A stretch of DNA of 64,000 nucleotides from Streptomyces aquilus. Its GTDB lineage: Bacteria > Actinomycetota > Actinomycetes > Streptomycetales > Streptomycetaceae. The notes under the pieces are model-generated. The model did not search any database. It was not told where the DNA came from and saw only the letters and a program-made list of their open reading frames with translations. The translations under genes were made by a program, and so were the position numbers. The DNA lies in the NCBI RefSeq assembly GCF_003955715.1, contig NZ_CP034463.1, forward strand, positions 806,001 through 870,000, read 5' to 3'. Positions 26,060-34,882 of this stretch are shown piece after piece. How positions within the stretch are numbered: the stretch's first letter is position 1; each line of letters opens with the position of its first letter.

Positions 26060-27325
26060 ATGACGCACAGGGGTGTTGAGGGACCGCGTCCACCCGGCAC
26101 GGGGTGGCGGGAAGCGGCGATCACGGGGACGGCGTTCGCGCTCTGTCTGCTCGGCGGCGTCCTCCACGACGACGGCCGCACCCTGGCGGCGCCGTCCGCC
26201 GCCGCCTACGTCGTCGCCGTGGTGTCCTGTGCCGTACTGCCGCTGCGGCACCGGGCACCCCTGGCCGCCATGGCGGTCACGACGGCGGCCGGCGTGCTCG
26301 CGCCGGCCCTGGGCCTCCTGTTGAGCCCGCTCATCGTGGCCCCCGCCGTGATCACCGCCCACTCGCTCACCGCGCGCACCGAACGGCACGCGGTGAGCGC
26401 GGTGTCGCTCACCTCCGTGGCCCTGCTGGTCGCCTCCACCCCGCTGCTCGGAGCCCTGTCCTGGAAGGACGCGAGCAGGATCGGGGTGGTGGCGGCGTTC
26501 CCCCTGGTGGCCGGCGTGCTCGGCCACTCGGCGCACAACCGGCGGGCCTATCTGGCGGCCGTGGAGGAGCGGGCCAAGCGCGCCGAGGAGAGCCGGGAGG
26601 GCGAGGCGCGCCGGAGGGTGGCCGAGGAACGGGTGCGCATCGCCCGGGAGTTGCACGACCTCGTGGCCCATCAGATCACCCTGGCCAACGCGCAGGCCAC
26701 GGTCGCCGCCCACCTCTTCGACGCCCGCCCGGAGCAGACTCGTAAGAGCCTGAAGGAGCTTGTGGAGACCACCGCCCACGCGCTCGACGAACTGCGCGCC
26801 ACCGTAGGGCTGTTGCGCCAGAGCGGGGACGCGGCGGCGCCCGCGGAACCGGCGCCGGGGCTGGCCCGGCTTCCGGCGCTCCTGGAGTCCTTCGGCCGCG
26901 CGGGGCTTCAGGTGACGGCACATCAGCAGGGCATTGTCCGGCCGCTGCCGCCAGGGGTGGACCTCACCGCCTACCGCATCATCCAGGAGGCCCTGACCAA
27001 CGTGACCAAGCACGCCGGCACCTCCGACGCCAGGGTCCAACTCACCTGGGACACCGACTACTTGACCGTCACCGTCGCCGACGACGGACGGGGCAATCCC
27101 ACGACGCCGGAGCCGTCCGCCGGACCGGGTGCGTCCACGCGGGCCGACCGGCCGCCCGGCTACGGTCTGATCGGGATGCGCGAACGGGCCACCGCGGTCG
27201 GCGGGCACCTGTCCGCGGGCAGACGCCCCGAGGGCGGCTTCCTCGTTTCCGCCCGGTTGCCCCTGCCGCCCGCCAAGGACACGGCGCACAGCACGGACCA
27301 CCAGGAAGCCGGGGAGGCGTCATGA
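26060..27325 (+). CDS. NarL-type sensor histidine kinase
   Basis: A 421-residue kinase with four or five N-terminal membrane helices, a short coiled-coil linker (EERAKRAEESREGEARRR) and a HisKA_3 dimerisation domain in which His199 lies in RELHDLVAHQ. The C-terminal HATPase_c has the N box (EALTNVTKHA) and a glycine-rich VADDGRGNP. There is no large extracytoplasmic sensor, so it probably reads a membrane or envelope signal. It starts 6 bp after the MMPL gene and overlaps the response regulator as ATGA, implying that the pair regulates the exporter operon. Confidence 0.94.
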   Translation: MTHRGVEGPRPPGTGWREAAITGTAFALCLLGGVLHDDGRTLAAPSAAAYVVAVVSCAVLPLRHRAPLAAMAVTTAAGVLAPALGLLLSPLIVAPAVITAHSLTARTERHAVSAVSLTSVALLVASTPLLGALSWKDASRIGVVAAFPLVAGVLGHSAHNRRAYLAAVEERAKRAEESREGEARRRVAEERVRIARELHDLVAHQITLANAQATVAAHLFDARPEQTRKSLKELVETTAHALDELRATVGLLRQSGDAAAPAEPAPGLARLPALLESFGRAGLQVTAHQQGIVRPLPPGVDLTAYRIIQEALTNVTKHAGTSDARVQLTWDTDYLTVTVADDGRGNPTTPEPSAGPGASTRADRPPGYGLIGMRERATAVGGHLSAGRRPEGGFLVSARLPLPPAKDTAHSTDHQEAGEAS

Positions 27326-28002
27326 CGCTCCGGGTACTGCTCGCCGACGACCAGGCGCTGCTGCGTCAGGCCTTCCGCCTGCTGCTCGACTCCGCCGACG
27401 ACATCACCGTGGTCGGCGAGGCCGGCGACGGCAGAGAGGCGGTGCGGCTCACCCGGGAGCTGCGCCCGGACGTGGTCATCATGGACATCCGCATGCCCGA
27501 GATGGACGGCCTCGCCGCCACGACGGAGATCTGCGCGGACCCGGACCTGCGCGCGAGCCGCATCCTCGTCCTGACCACCTACGAGACCGACGAATACGTC
27601 GCCCAGGCGCTGCGCGCGGGAGCCGGCGGGTTCATCGGCAAGGGCATCGGGGCCGACGACCTGCTCAACGCCGTGCGGACGATCGCCGACGGCGACACGC
27701 TCCTGTCCCCCGCCGCCACGCGCTCCCTGGTCGCCCGTTTCCTCGCCACGCCGGACACCGTCCCGCCGCAGCACCCCGAGCGGCTCGACCGGCTCACGCC
27801 GCGCGAACGCGAGATGGTGGCCCTCGTCGCGACCGGCCTGTCCAACCAGGAGATCGCCGAGCGGCTGTTCCTCAGCCCGTTCACCGTCCGCGCCCATGTG
27901 CAGCGCGCCATGACGAAGCTGGAGGCCCGTGACCGGGCCCAACTCGTCGTCATCGCCTACCGGACGGGACTGGCCCGGCCCACCCAGGACGAGCAGCCGT
28001 AA
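27322..28002 (+). CDS. NarL/LuxR-type response regulator
   Basis: A 226-residue regulator with a complete receiver: acidic pair in LLADDQALLRQ, phospho-acceptor Asp55 in VVIMDIRMPEMDG, and Lys in GFIGKGIGADDLL. The C-terminus has a LuxR HTH (LTPREREMVALVATGLSNQE, then SPFTVRAHVQRAMTKL). Its ATG overlaps the kinase stop, so the two are coupled. Likely target is the MMPL operon itself. A 15-bp sequence that includes its stop region is repeated 40 bp downstream. Confidence 0.95.
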   Translation: MTLRVLLADDQALLRQAFRLLLDSADDITVVGEAGDGREAVRLTRELRPDVVIMDIRMPEMDGLAATTEICADPDLRASRILVLTTYETDEYVAQALRAGAGGFIGKGIGADDLLNAVRTIADGDTLLSPAATRSLVARFLATPDTVPPQHPERLDRLTPREREMVALVATGLSNQEIAERLFLSPFTVRAHVQRAMTKLEARDRAQLVVIAYRTGLARPTQDEQP

Positions 28003-28062
28003 CCGAACGTCAGCCTGGCCCACCCCTGACAGACAGCCGTAACCGAACCCGCGCCCCCGCGC

Positions 28063-29124
28063 TCACTGCGCGCCCGGCGGCGCCGCGCTCTCCCGGATGA
28101 TCAGACGCGTCGGCACCAGCGTCGTGCCGTGCGGAGTGTCGTCATGGCGCAGCTTGCGCAGCACCGCCTGGACGCAGAGCCGGCCGACCTCGGCGAAGTC
28201 CTGGTGGACCGTGGTCAAGGGCGGCAGGAAGGACGACGCCTCGGCGATGTCGTCGAAGCCGATGACGCTGACGTCCTGCGGGACGCGTCGGCCGCTCTCG
28301 TGCAGGGCGCGCAGCAGGCCCAGGGCCATCTGGTCGTTGGCCGTGAAGACCGCCGTGCACTCCTCCCGCGCGGCCAGTTCCAGGCCCGCCCGGTAGCCGG
28401 ACTCCGCCGACCAGTCGCCGCGCACCAGCGGCGGCACCGGACGGCCCGCCTCGGTGAGCGTGGCCTGCCAGGCGTCGCTGCGGCGCTGGGCCGCGTAGGA
28501 GTCCTCCGGGCCGGCGAGGTGCCAGACGGTGTGGTGGCCGAGCCCGAGGAGGTGCTCGACGGCGGTACGGGACCCGCCGGCCTGGTCGGTGTCGACGACC
28601 GTGTACCGGTCCCCCGCGTCGGAGTCGGCGACGACCACCTGGACGCGGGGCGGCATGTTGATGGTGGCCGCGTCCAGGAGGTGCACCTCCATGATGACGA
28701 TCACCGCGTCGACGGCGAGTTCCTGAAGCCGGGAGAAGGCGCCGCGCACCTCGTCCTGGGTGGGGACGGCGAGGGGCAGCAGGGTCACGGCGTAGCCCTC
28801 GGCGGCCGCCGCGGTGGCGATCGCCTCCAGGGTGCGGACGTTGCCGGTCGTGGAGAGGGAGAAGGTGATGACGCCGAGGGTGCGGAACTCGCCGCGTTTG
28901 AGGGCGCGGGCGGCGCTGTTGGGGCGGTAGCCCAGCTCGCGCATGGCGTCGAGGACCTGGCGGCGGGTCTCCTCGTTGACGCCCGCGTAGCCGTTCGACA
29001 CGCGGGAGACGGTCTGGGAGGACACTCCGGCCAGCCGTGCCACGTCGGCCATCGAGGCCGAGGAACGGCTCACGCGGCGACCCCGGCGCGGCGCCTGCGG
29101 CGGCGAGTCGTGTGTCGCGTCCAT
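28063..29124 (-). CDS. LacI-family transcriptional regulator of the galactan locus
   Basis: A 353-residue regulator. The N-terminal LacI HTH (MADVARLAGVSSQTVSRVSN) is followed by hinge helix NSAARALKRG and a periplasmic-binding-protein-like ligand domain. ATG 29124 sits behind AGGAGG. It diverges from the sugar ABC operon at 29355, and two TGTTTACG-type palindromes lie between them. It most likely represses the transporter and glycosidase genes and is released by a galactose-containing oligosaccharide. The ligand is inferred from the GH42 and GH30 enzymes of the operon. Confidence 0.95.
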   Translation of the reverse strand: MDATHDSPPQAPRRGRRVSRSSASMADVARLAGVSSQTVSRVSNGYAGVNEETRRQVLDAMRELGYRPNSAARALKRGEFRTLGVITFSLSTTGNVRTLEAIATAAAAEGYAVTLLPLAVPTQDEVRGAFSRLQELAVDAVIVIMEVHLLDAATINMPPRVQVVVADSDAGDRYTVVDTDQAGGSRTAVEHLLGLGHHTVWHLAGPEDSYAAQRRSDAWQATLTEAGRPVPPLVRGDWSAESGYRAGLELAAREECTAVFTANDQMALGLLRALHESGRRVPQDVSVIGFDDIAEASSFLPPLTTVHQDFAEVGRLCVQAVLRKLRHDDTPHGTTLVPTRLIIRESAAPPGAQ

Positions 29125-29222
29125 TTGCTACCTCCTGCCTCTCCTTGCATCGCTTTGATCACGATCCTCCGGGGAGACCCTTGACCTGTGTCATCGGAGG
29201 AGTGTAGACATGCCGCCATCGG

Positions 29223-29238
29223 ATGTTTACGTAAACAT
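29223..29238. promoter_or_regulatory. LacI operator A
   Basis: ATGTTTACGTAAACAT is a perfect 16-bp palindrome with the central CpG typical of LacI/GalR operators. It lies about 100 bp upstream of LacI and 117 bp upstream of the first permease. Confidence 0.85.
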
Positions 29239-29268
29239 AACAGCTCAAGTCACTTTTTCTGCTGATCG

Positions 29269-29284
29269 GTGTTTACGCAAACAT
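29269..29284. promoter_or_regulatory. LacI operator B
   Basis: GTGTTTACGCAAACAT shares 14 of 16 bases with operator A; its centre is 46 bp away. The two sites could be bridged by a LacI tetramer or each cover one of the two divergent promoters. Confidence 0.8.
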
Positions 29285-29354
29285 CCCGGCCGCCCTGTGC
29301 CCGGGAAACCGGTGCGGGGCGGGGGTTCCATGAGTGAACGAGCGAGGAACGATC

Positions 29355-30281
29355 ATGACAACGTTGCAACCGCCGGCAGCCGCCGAGCCGCGCCCGGCAC
29401 CGCCTCCGGCGAAACGGGACCGACGCTCGTGGACGGGATGGGGCTTCATCGGCCCGTTCGTGGCGGTCTTCGCACTGGTCTTCCTCGCGCCCATCGCGTA
29501 CTCGATCTACCTGAGCCTCTTCCGCGACCAGCTCATCGGCGGCAACCACTTCGTCGGCCTGGACAACTACTCCCAGGCCCTCAAGGACGACCAGTTCTGG
29601 CAGGCCGTCGCCCGGGTGGGGCTCTTCCTGGCCATCCAGGTGCCGATCATGCTGGGCATCGCCCTGCTGGTGGCGCTGGCCCTGGACAGCGGCCGGCTCT
29701 ACGGCAAGAGCTTCTTCCGGATCACGATCTTCCTGCCGTACGCCGTGCCCGCCGTGGTCGCCACCCTGATGTGGGGCTTCATGTACGGCACCAAGTACGG
29801 CCTGGTCGGCGACATCAACGAGGCGTTCGGCACCTCGCTGCCCGACCTGCTCTCCCCCGACTGGGTCCTCGCCTCCATCGGCAACATCGTGACCTGGGAG
29901 TTCGTCGGCTACAACATGCTGATCTTCTACTCCGCGCTGCGGGTCATCCCGACCTCGCTGTACGAGGCGGCGGAGATCGACGGCGCCGGTCAGTGGCGGA
30001 TCATCAGCTCGATCAAGCTGCCCGCGATCCGGGGCGCGATCGTCATCGCGACGATCTTCTCGATCATCGGCAGCTTCCAGCTCTTCAACGAGCCGAACAT
30101 CCTGCGCCCGCTGGCGCGCAACGCCATCACCACCGACTACACGCCGAACTTCTACACGTACTCGCTGTCCTTCAACGGCCAGCAGCACAACTACTCCGCG
30201 ACGGTGGCCATCATCATGGGCGTCATCACGATGATCGTGGCCTACGCCGTCCAGCTGCGCGGCATGCGCAAGGGAGCGTGA
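29355..30281 (+). CDS. Sugar ABC transporter permease 1
   Basis: A 308-residue MalF-type permease with six membrane helices and the ATPase-contact loop EAAEIDGAGQWRIISSI (EAA motif). ATG 29355 is chosen over an earlier in-frame GTG/ATG because GAGG at 29344-29347 is 7 nt away. It is the first gene of the LacI-controlled operon, 4 bp from the second permease. No ATP-binding subunit is in the locus, so the shared Streptomyces ATPase MsiK is the expected partner. Predicted cargo is a galacto-oligosaccharide. Confidence 0.94.
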   Translation: MTTLQPPAAAEPRPAPPPAKRDRRSWTGWGFIGPFVAVFALVFLAPIAYSIYLSLFRDQLIGGNHFVGLDNYSQALKDDQFWQAVARVGLFLAIQVPIMLGIALLVALALDSGRLYGKSFFRITIFLPYAVPAVVATLMWGFMYGTKYGLVGDINEAFGTSLPDLLSPDWVLASIGNIVTWEFVGYNMLIFYSALRVIPTSLYEAAEIDGAGQWRIISSIKLPAIRGAIVIATIFSIIGSFQLFNEPNILRPLARNAITTDYTPNFYTYSLSFNGQQHNYSATVAIIMGVITMIVAYAVQLRGMRKGA

Positions 30282-30285
30282 CCCG

Positions 30286-31206
30286 ATGAGCACCTCTGTC
30301 GCCGCTCCCCCCGCCAAGAGCGCGTCCCCGCTGCGCACTCCGCGCAAGAAGCACACCCCGGGCAAGCCGAAGCGCAGCCTGCTGCTCACGGGGCTGATGG
30401 CCCTGATGGTCCTCTACACCGTGGCGCCGCTGATCTGGCTGGTCATCAACTCCACCAAGACCCAGGCGGGTCTGGGCTCCTCCAACGGGCTGTGGTTCGC
30501 CCACGACTTCGCCCTGTGGGACAACATCCGGACCACCTTCACCTACCACGACGGCATCTTCGTCCGCTGGCTGCTCAACACCCTGCTGTACGTGGTGCTC
30601 GGCGCGGGCGGCGCGACGCTCCTTGCGGTGCTCGGCGGGTACGCGCTGGCGAAGTTCGACTTCCCCGGCAAGCGCGGGATCTTCGCCGTCGTCATCGGCG
30701 CGGTGGCCGTGCCGGGTACGGCCCTCGCGGTGCCGACCTTCCTGATGTTCAGCAAGATGGGGCTCACCGACACCCCCTGGGCCGTGATCATCCCGTCGCT
30801 GGTCTCGCCCTTCGGCCTCTATCTGATGTGGGTGTTCGCCGCCGAGGCGATCCCGACCGAGCTGCTGGAAGCGGCCCGGATGGACGGGGCGAACGAGGTG
30901 CGCACCTTCTTCCAGGTCGCGCTGCCGCTGCTGGCCCCGGGCATCGTCACCGTGCTGCTGTTCACCACGGTCGCCACCTGGAACAACTACTTCCTGCCGC
31001 TGATCATGCTCAAGGATCCGAACTGGTACCCGCTGACCCTGGGGCTCAGCGCCTGGAACTCCCAGGCGGAGACCATCGGCGGAGACGTGATCTTCAACCT
31101 GGTCATCACCGGCTCCCTGATCACGATCATCCCCCTCATCGCCGCCTTCCTGTTCCTCCAGAAGTACTGGCAGTCCGGCCTCGCCGCCGGAAGCGTCAAG
31201 GAGTGA
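30286..31206 (+). CDS. Sugar ABC transporter permease 2
   Basis: A 306-residue MalG-type permease with six helices and the EAA loop EAARMDGANEVRTFFQVALP. It starts 4 bp after permease 1 and uses the ribosome site at the end of that gene. The N-terminal 30 residues are basic and cytoplasmic. With permease 1 it forms the channel for the lipoprotein binding protein encoded next. Confidence 0.94.
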   Translation: MSTSVAAPPAKSASPLRTPRKKHTPGKPKRSLLLTGLMALMVLYTVAPLIWLVINSTKTQAGLGSSNGLWFAHDFALWDNIRTTFTYHDGIFVRWLLNTLLYVVLGAGGATLLAVLGGYALAKFDFPGKRGIFAVVIGAVAVPGTALAVPTFLMFSKMGLTDTPWAVIIPSLVSPFGLYLMWVFAAEAIPTELLEAARMDGANEVRTFFQVALPLLAPGIVTVLLFTTVATWNNYFLPLIMLKDPNWYPLTLGLSAWNSQAETIGGDVIFNLVITGSLITIIPLIAAFLFLQKYWQSGLAAGSVKE

Positions 31207-31308
31207 CCTCGGCGACGCCCCCGAACCCCCCAATGCAGCACCCCTGAAACACCCGTCGAAGCACCACCACCCTCACTGTCCCACCCACGAAGAAGTGGAA
31301 GCACCTCC

Positions 31309-32646
31309 ATGCGCAGAACAACGAGCCGCATCCTGCGCGGCATCGCCCTCGTCTCCACCCTCGCCCTCGGCGCCACCGCGTGCGGAAGCTCGGACGACGA
31401 CTCCGACACCAAGGCCGTCTCCGCCGCCGACATCAAGGCGGCCCTGGACAAGGGCGGCTCCATCACGGTCTGGGCCTGGGAGCCCACCCTGAAGACCGTG
31501 GCCGCCGACTTCCAGAAGAAGTACCCGAAGGTCAAGGTCAACCTGGTCAGCGAGCGCTCCGGCGACAAGCACTACACCGCGCTGTCCAACGCGATCTCGG
31601 CCGGCAAGGGCGTCCCGGACGTCGCCCAGGTCGAGTACTTCGCGCTCGGTCAGTACTCCCTCACCAAGGGCCTGACCAACCTGGCCCCGTACGGCGCCGA
31701 CAAGCTCGCCTCGAAGTACACGCCCGGTCCGTGGAACGCGGTCAGCGACGGCGACAAGGTCTACGGCCTGCCGATGGACTCGGGCCCGATGGCGCTGTTC
31801 TACAACAAGAAGGTCTTCGACAAGTACAAGATCGCCGTCCCCACCACCTGGGACGAGTACCTGGACGCGGCCCGCAAGCTCCACAAGGCCGACCCGAAGG
31901 TCTACATCGCCAACGACGCCGGTGACGCGGGCTTCACCACCTCCATGCTGTGGCAGGCCGGTTCGCGCCCGTACAAGGTCGACGGCACCAAGGTCGGCAT
32001 CAACTTCGACGACGCGGGCGCCAAGAAGTTCGAGACCGTCTGGCAGAAGCTGATCGACGAGAAGCTGCTCGCCCCGATCAACGGCTGGACCGACGACTGG
32101 TACAAGGGCCTCGGCGACGGCAGCATCGCCACCCTGGCCAGCGGCGCCTGGATGCCCGCCAACTTCGAGACCGGTGTCCCCGGCGCCAAGGGTCAGTGGC
32201 GTGCCGCGCCGCTCCCGGCCTGGACCAAGGGTGACAAGGCGAGCGCGGAGAACGGCGGCTCCTCGCTGACCGTCCCGGAGCTGGCCAAGAACAAGGAACT
32301 CGCCTACGCCTTCACCGAGTACGCCAACTCCGGCGCCGGTGTCGCCACCCGCGTCTCCGAGGGCGCCTTCCCGGCCACCAAGGCGCAGCTGGAGGACCCC
32401 GCGTTCCAGAGCAAGAAGTTCGACTACTTCGACGGCCAGGAGGCGAACAAGATCTTCGCCGAGTCCGCGGCGAACGTGGCGAGCGACTGGTCCTACCTGC
32501 CGTTCCAGCAGTACGCGAACTCGATCTTCAACGACACGGTCGGCAAGGCGTACGTCTCCAGCACCACGCTGGCGGACGGCCTGAAGGCCTGGCAGGACGC
32601 CTCGGTCAAGTACGGCGAGGAGCAGGGCTTCACCATCGAGAAGTAG
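31309..32646 (+). CDS. Extracellular sugar-binding lipoprotein
   Basis: A 445-residue solute-binding protein of the family-1 (maltose-type) class. The signal peptide ends in the lipobox-like LGATACGSS, so the mature protein is lipid-anchored at Cys25 or thereabouts. SITVWAWEPTLKTVAADFQK is the usual first strand and helix. It sits 102 bp after the permeases and is followed by a hairpin at 32670-32699, which could raise its mRNA relative to downstream genes, as is common for binding proteins. It most likely captures beta-galactan oligosaccharides released by the GH30 enzyme. Confidence 0.93.
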   Translation: MRRTTSRILRGIALVSTLALGATACGSSDDDSDTKAVSAADIKAALDKGGSITVWAWEPTLKTVAADFQKKYPKVKVNLVSERSGDKHYTALSNAISAGKGVPDVAQVEYFALGQYSLTKGLTNLAPYGADKLASKYTPGPWNAVSDGDKVYGLPMDSGPMALFYNKKVFDKYKIAVPTTWDEYLDAARKLHKADPKVYIANDAGDAGFTTSMLWQAGSRPYKVDGTKVGINFDDAGAKKFETVWQKLIDEKLLAPINGWTDDWYKGLGDGSIATLASGAWMPANFETGVPGAKGQWRAAPLPAWTKGDKASAENGGSSLTVPELAKNKELAYAFTEYANSGAGVATRVSEGAFPATKAQLEDPAFQSKKFDYFDGQEANKIFAESAANVASDWSYLPFQQYANSIFNDTVGKAYVSSTTLADGLKAWQDASVKYGEEQGFTIEK

Positions 32647-32669
32647 TTCTCGCGGAAGCAACGAACGCC

Positions 32670-32699
32670 GGGCGGCACGGCTCCCGGGCCGCGCCGCCC
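32670..32699 (+). terminator. Intercistronic hairpin after the binding-protein gene
   Basis: GGGCGGC (32670-32676) and GCCGCCC (32693-32699) can pair with a 16-nt GC-rich loop. It is likely an attenuator or mRNA-stabilising element rather than a full stop, since the GH42 gene follows. Confidence 0.45.
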
Positions 32700-32728
32700 C
32701 CGTGCACCACCCCTTCGGAAGGACCGCC

Positions 32729-34768
32729 ATGATCTCCACCCTCCACTCCCGCCGCCGCGGGGCGGACGGTGACCTCACCCCGCGTCTCGCCTTCGGCGCC
32801 GACTACAACCCCGAGCAGTGGCCACGGGAGGTGTGGGAGGAGGACGTCCGGCTGATGCGGGAGGCCGGTGTCACCGTCGTCTCGGTGGCGATCTTCTCCT
32901 GGGCGCGCCTGCAACCGACCGCCGACACCTGGGACTTCGGCTGGCTCGACGAGGTCATGGACCTGCTGCACGCGGGCGGCATAGGCGTCGACCTCGCGAC
33001 CGCCACCGCCTCCCCGCCGCCGTGGCTGACCACGGCCCACCCGGAGATCCTGCCGGTCACCGCGACCGGCGAGACCCTGTGGCCGGGCGCCCGCCAGCAC
33101 TGGCGGCCCACCTCCCCCGTCTTCCGCGAGCACGCCCTGCGCCTGGTCCGCGAGATGGCCACCCGCTACGCCGACCACCCCGCGCTGGTCGCCTGGCACG
33201 TCTCCAACGAGCTGGGCTGCCACAACGTCTACGACTACTCCGACGACGCGGCCCGCGCCTTCCGCGACTGGCTGCGCGCCCGCTACGGCACGCTGGAGGC
33301 CCTCAACCACGCCTGGGGCACGGCCTTCTGGTCGCAGCGCTACAGCGACTGGGAGCAGATCCTGCCCCCGCGGCTGGCGGCCTCGCACCCGAACCCGACG
33401 CAGCAGCTGGACTTCAAGCGGTTCTCCTCCGACGTCCTCAAGGACTATCTGCGGGCCGAGCGGGACCTGCTGAAGGAGATCACCCCCAACGTCCCGGTCA
33501 CCACCAACTTCATGGTGATGGGCGAGACGAAGGGCATGAACTACGCGGACTGGGCCGAGGAGATCGACTTCGTCTCCAACGACCACTACGTCCACCCCGG
33601 CCCGCAGTCCCGCGACGAGCTCTCCTTCTCCGCGAACCTCACCAGCGGCATCGCGAGCGGCCGGCCCTGGTTCCTGATGGAGCACTCCACCAGCGCGGTC
33701 AACTGGCAGCCGGTGAACGTGGCCAAGCGGCCCGGCGAGCTGGCCCGTGACGCGCTGCTGCACGTGGCGCACGGCGCCGACGCCGTCTGCTACTTCCAGT
33801 GGCGGCAGTCGGCGGCCGGCGCCGAGAAGTACCACTCGGCGATGGTCCCGCACGCCGGCGCCGACAGCGAGCTGTTCCGCGCGGTCGTCGAACTCGGCGC
33901 CACCCTCAAGACGCTGGCCCCGGTGGCCGGTTCGACCCGGGAGAGCGCCAAGGTCGGCATCGTCTTCGACTGGGACTCCTGGTGGGCGAGCGAGCAGGAC
34001 TCCCACCCCACCTCGCTGCTCAACTACCGCCAGGAGGGCCTGGACTGGTACTCCGCGCTCCTCGCGCTCGGCGTGCGCGCCGACCTGATCACCACCAAGA
34101 GCGACTTCACGCGCTACGACGTGCTGATCGCGCCGGTCCTGCACGTGGTCCCGGCGGAGCTCGCCAAGGAGCTGACCCGCTACGCCGAACAGGGCGGCCA
34201 CCTGGTCACCACCTACTTCTCCGGCGTCGTCGACCAGAACGACCACATCTGGCTCGGCGGCTACCCCGGCGCCCTGCGCGAGCTGCTCGGCATCCGGGTC
34301 GAGGAGTTCGGCCCGCTGCTCGCCGACGAGTCGGTGTCCCTGGACGACGGCTCGACCGGCACCCTGTGGACCGACCGCATCACCCTGGCCGACGACCGGA
34401 CCGAGGTCCTCGCCCGCTACGACTCCGGCGACCAGGCCGGGCGGCCCGCCGTGACCCGCCGTACGGCGGCGGCCGGTTCGGCGTCGTACGTCTCCACGCG
34501 CCTCGGCGTCGCGGGGCTCACCGCGCTGCTGCCCCGCCTCCTGGAGCCGGCGGGCGTGCACAGCGAACTCCCCGCCGAGGCGCGCGGACGGGTCGAGCTG
34601 GCCGTCCGCAGGAACGACGACGAACAGTTCCTGTTCCTGGTCAACCGCACCGACGACACGGTGCCGCTGCCGGGATTCGCCGGTGACGTGCTGTACGGCA
34701 CGAGCGGCGACGGCGGGCTCGTCCTCGGCCCGCGCGAGGTCGGCGTGGTGCGCCGGCCGTCGGCCTGA
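32729..34768 (+). CDS. GH42 beta-galactosidase
   Basis: A 679-residue cytoplasmic enzyme, the usual GH42 length. The TIM barrel starts with FGADYNPEQWPREVWEED. The acid/base is Glu161 in SNELGCHN and the nucleophile Glu318 in LMEHSTS. A trimerisation domain and a short C-terminal beta domain follow. There is no signal peptide, so it works on imported oligosaccharides. ATG 32729 with GGAAGGA at 32717-32723. Neighbouring permeases and GH30 indicate that it removes terminal beta-galactose from galactan fragments. Confidence 0.95.
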   Translation: MISTLHSRRRGADGDLTPRLAFGADYNPEQWPREVWEEDVRLMREAGVTVVSVAIFSWARLQPTADTWDFGWLDEVMDLLHAGGIGVDLATATASPPPWLTTAHPEILPVTATGETLWPGARQHWRPTSPVFREHALRLVREMATRYADHPALVAWHVSNELGCHNVYDYSDDAARAFRDWLRARYGTLEALNHAWGTAFWSQRYSDWEQILPPRLAASHPNPTQQLDFKRFSSDVLKDYLRAERDLLKEITPNVPVTTNFMVMGETKGMNYADWAEEIDFVSNDHYVHPGPQSRDELSFSANLTSGIASGRPWFLMEHSTSAVNWQPVNVAKRPGELARDALLHVAHGADAVCYFQWRQSAAGAEKYHSAMVPHAGADSELFRAVVELGATLKTLAPVAGSTRESAKVGIVFDWDSWWASEQDSHPTSLLNYRQEGLDWYSALLALGVRADLITTKSDFTRYDVLIAPVLHVVPAELAKELTRYAEQGGHLVTTYFSGVVDQNDHIWLGGYPGALRELLGIRVEEFGPLLADESVSLDDGSTGTLWTDRITLADDRTEVLARYDSGDQAGRPAVTRRTAAAGSASYVSTRLGVAGLTALLPRLLEPAGVHSELPAEARGRVELAVRRNDDEQFLFLVNRTDDTVPLPGFAGDVLYGTSGDGGLVLGPREVGVVRRPSA

Positions 34769-34779
34769 CCGCAGTTGTC

Positions 34780-34810
34780 CCCCCGGGCGGCACATGGCCC
34801 CGCCCGGGGG
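34780..34810 (+). terminator. Hairpin between GH42 and GH30 genes
   Basis: CCCCCGGGCGG (34780-34790) pairs with CCGCCCGGGGG (34800-34810), an 11-bp stem with a 9-nt loop. It may terminate most transcripts, so the GH30 gene could have its own promoter in the AT-richer 34850-34870 stretch. Confidence 0.55.
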
Positions 34811-34882
34811 CACCCCCCTCCCCGAAGGTCCGGCGGGAGGGACCACCGCAGCGTTTCCACCTATGAAAGCTGGGAGCACACG

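Noticed and set aside
34850..34872. Palindromic operator upstream of GH30 (GCGTTTCCACCTATGAAAGC)
   Set aside because: Only TTTC/GAAA pairs cleanly, and it does not match the LacI operator consensus seen at 29223 and 29269.
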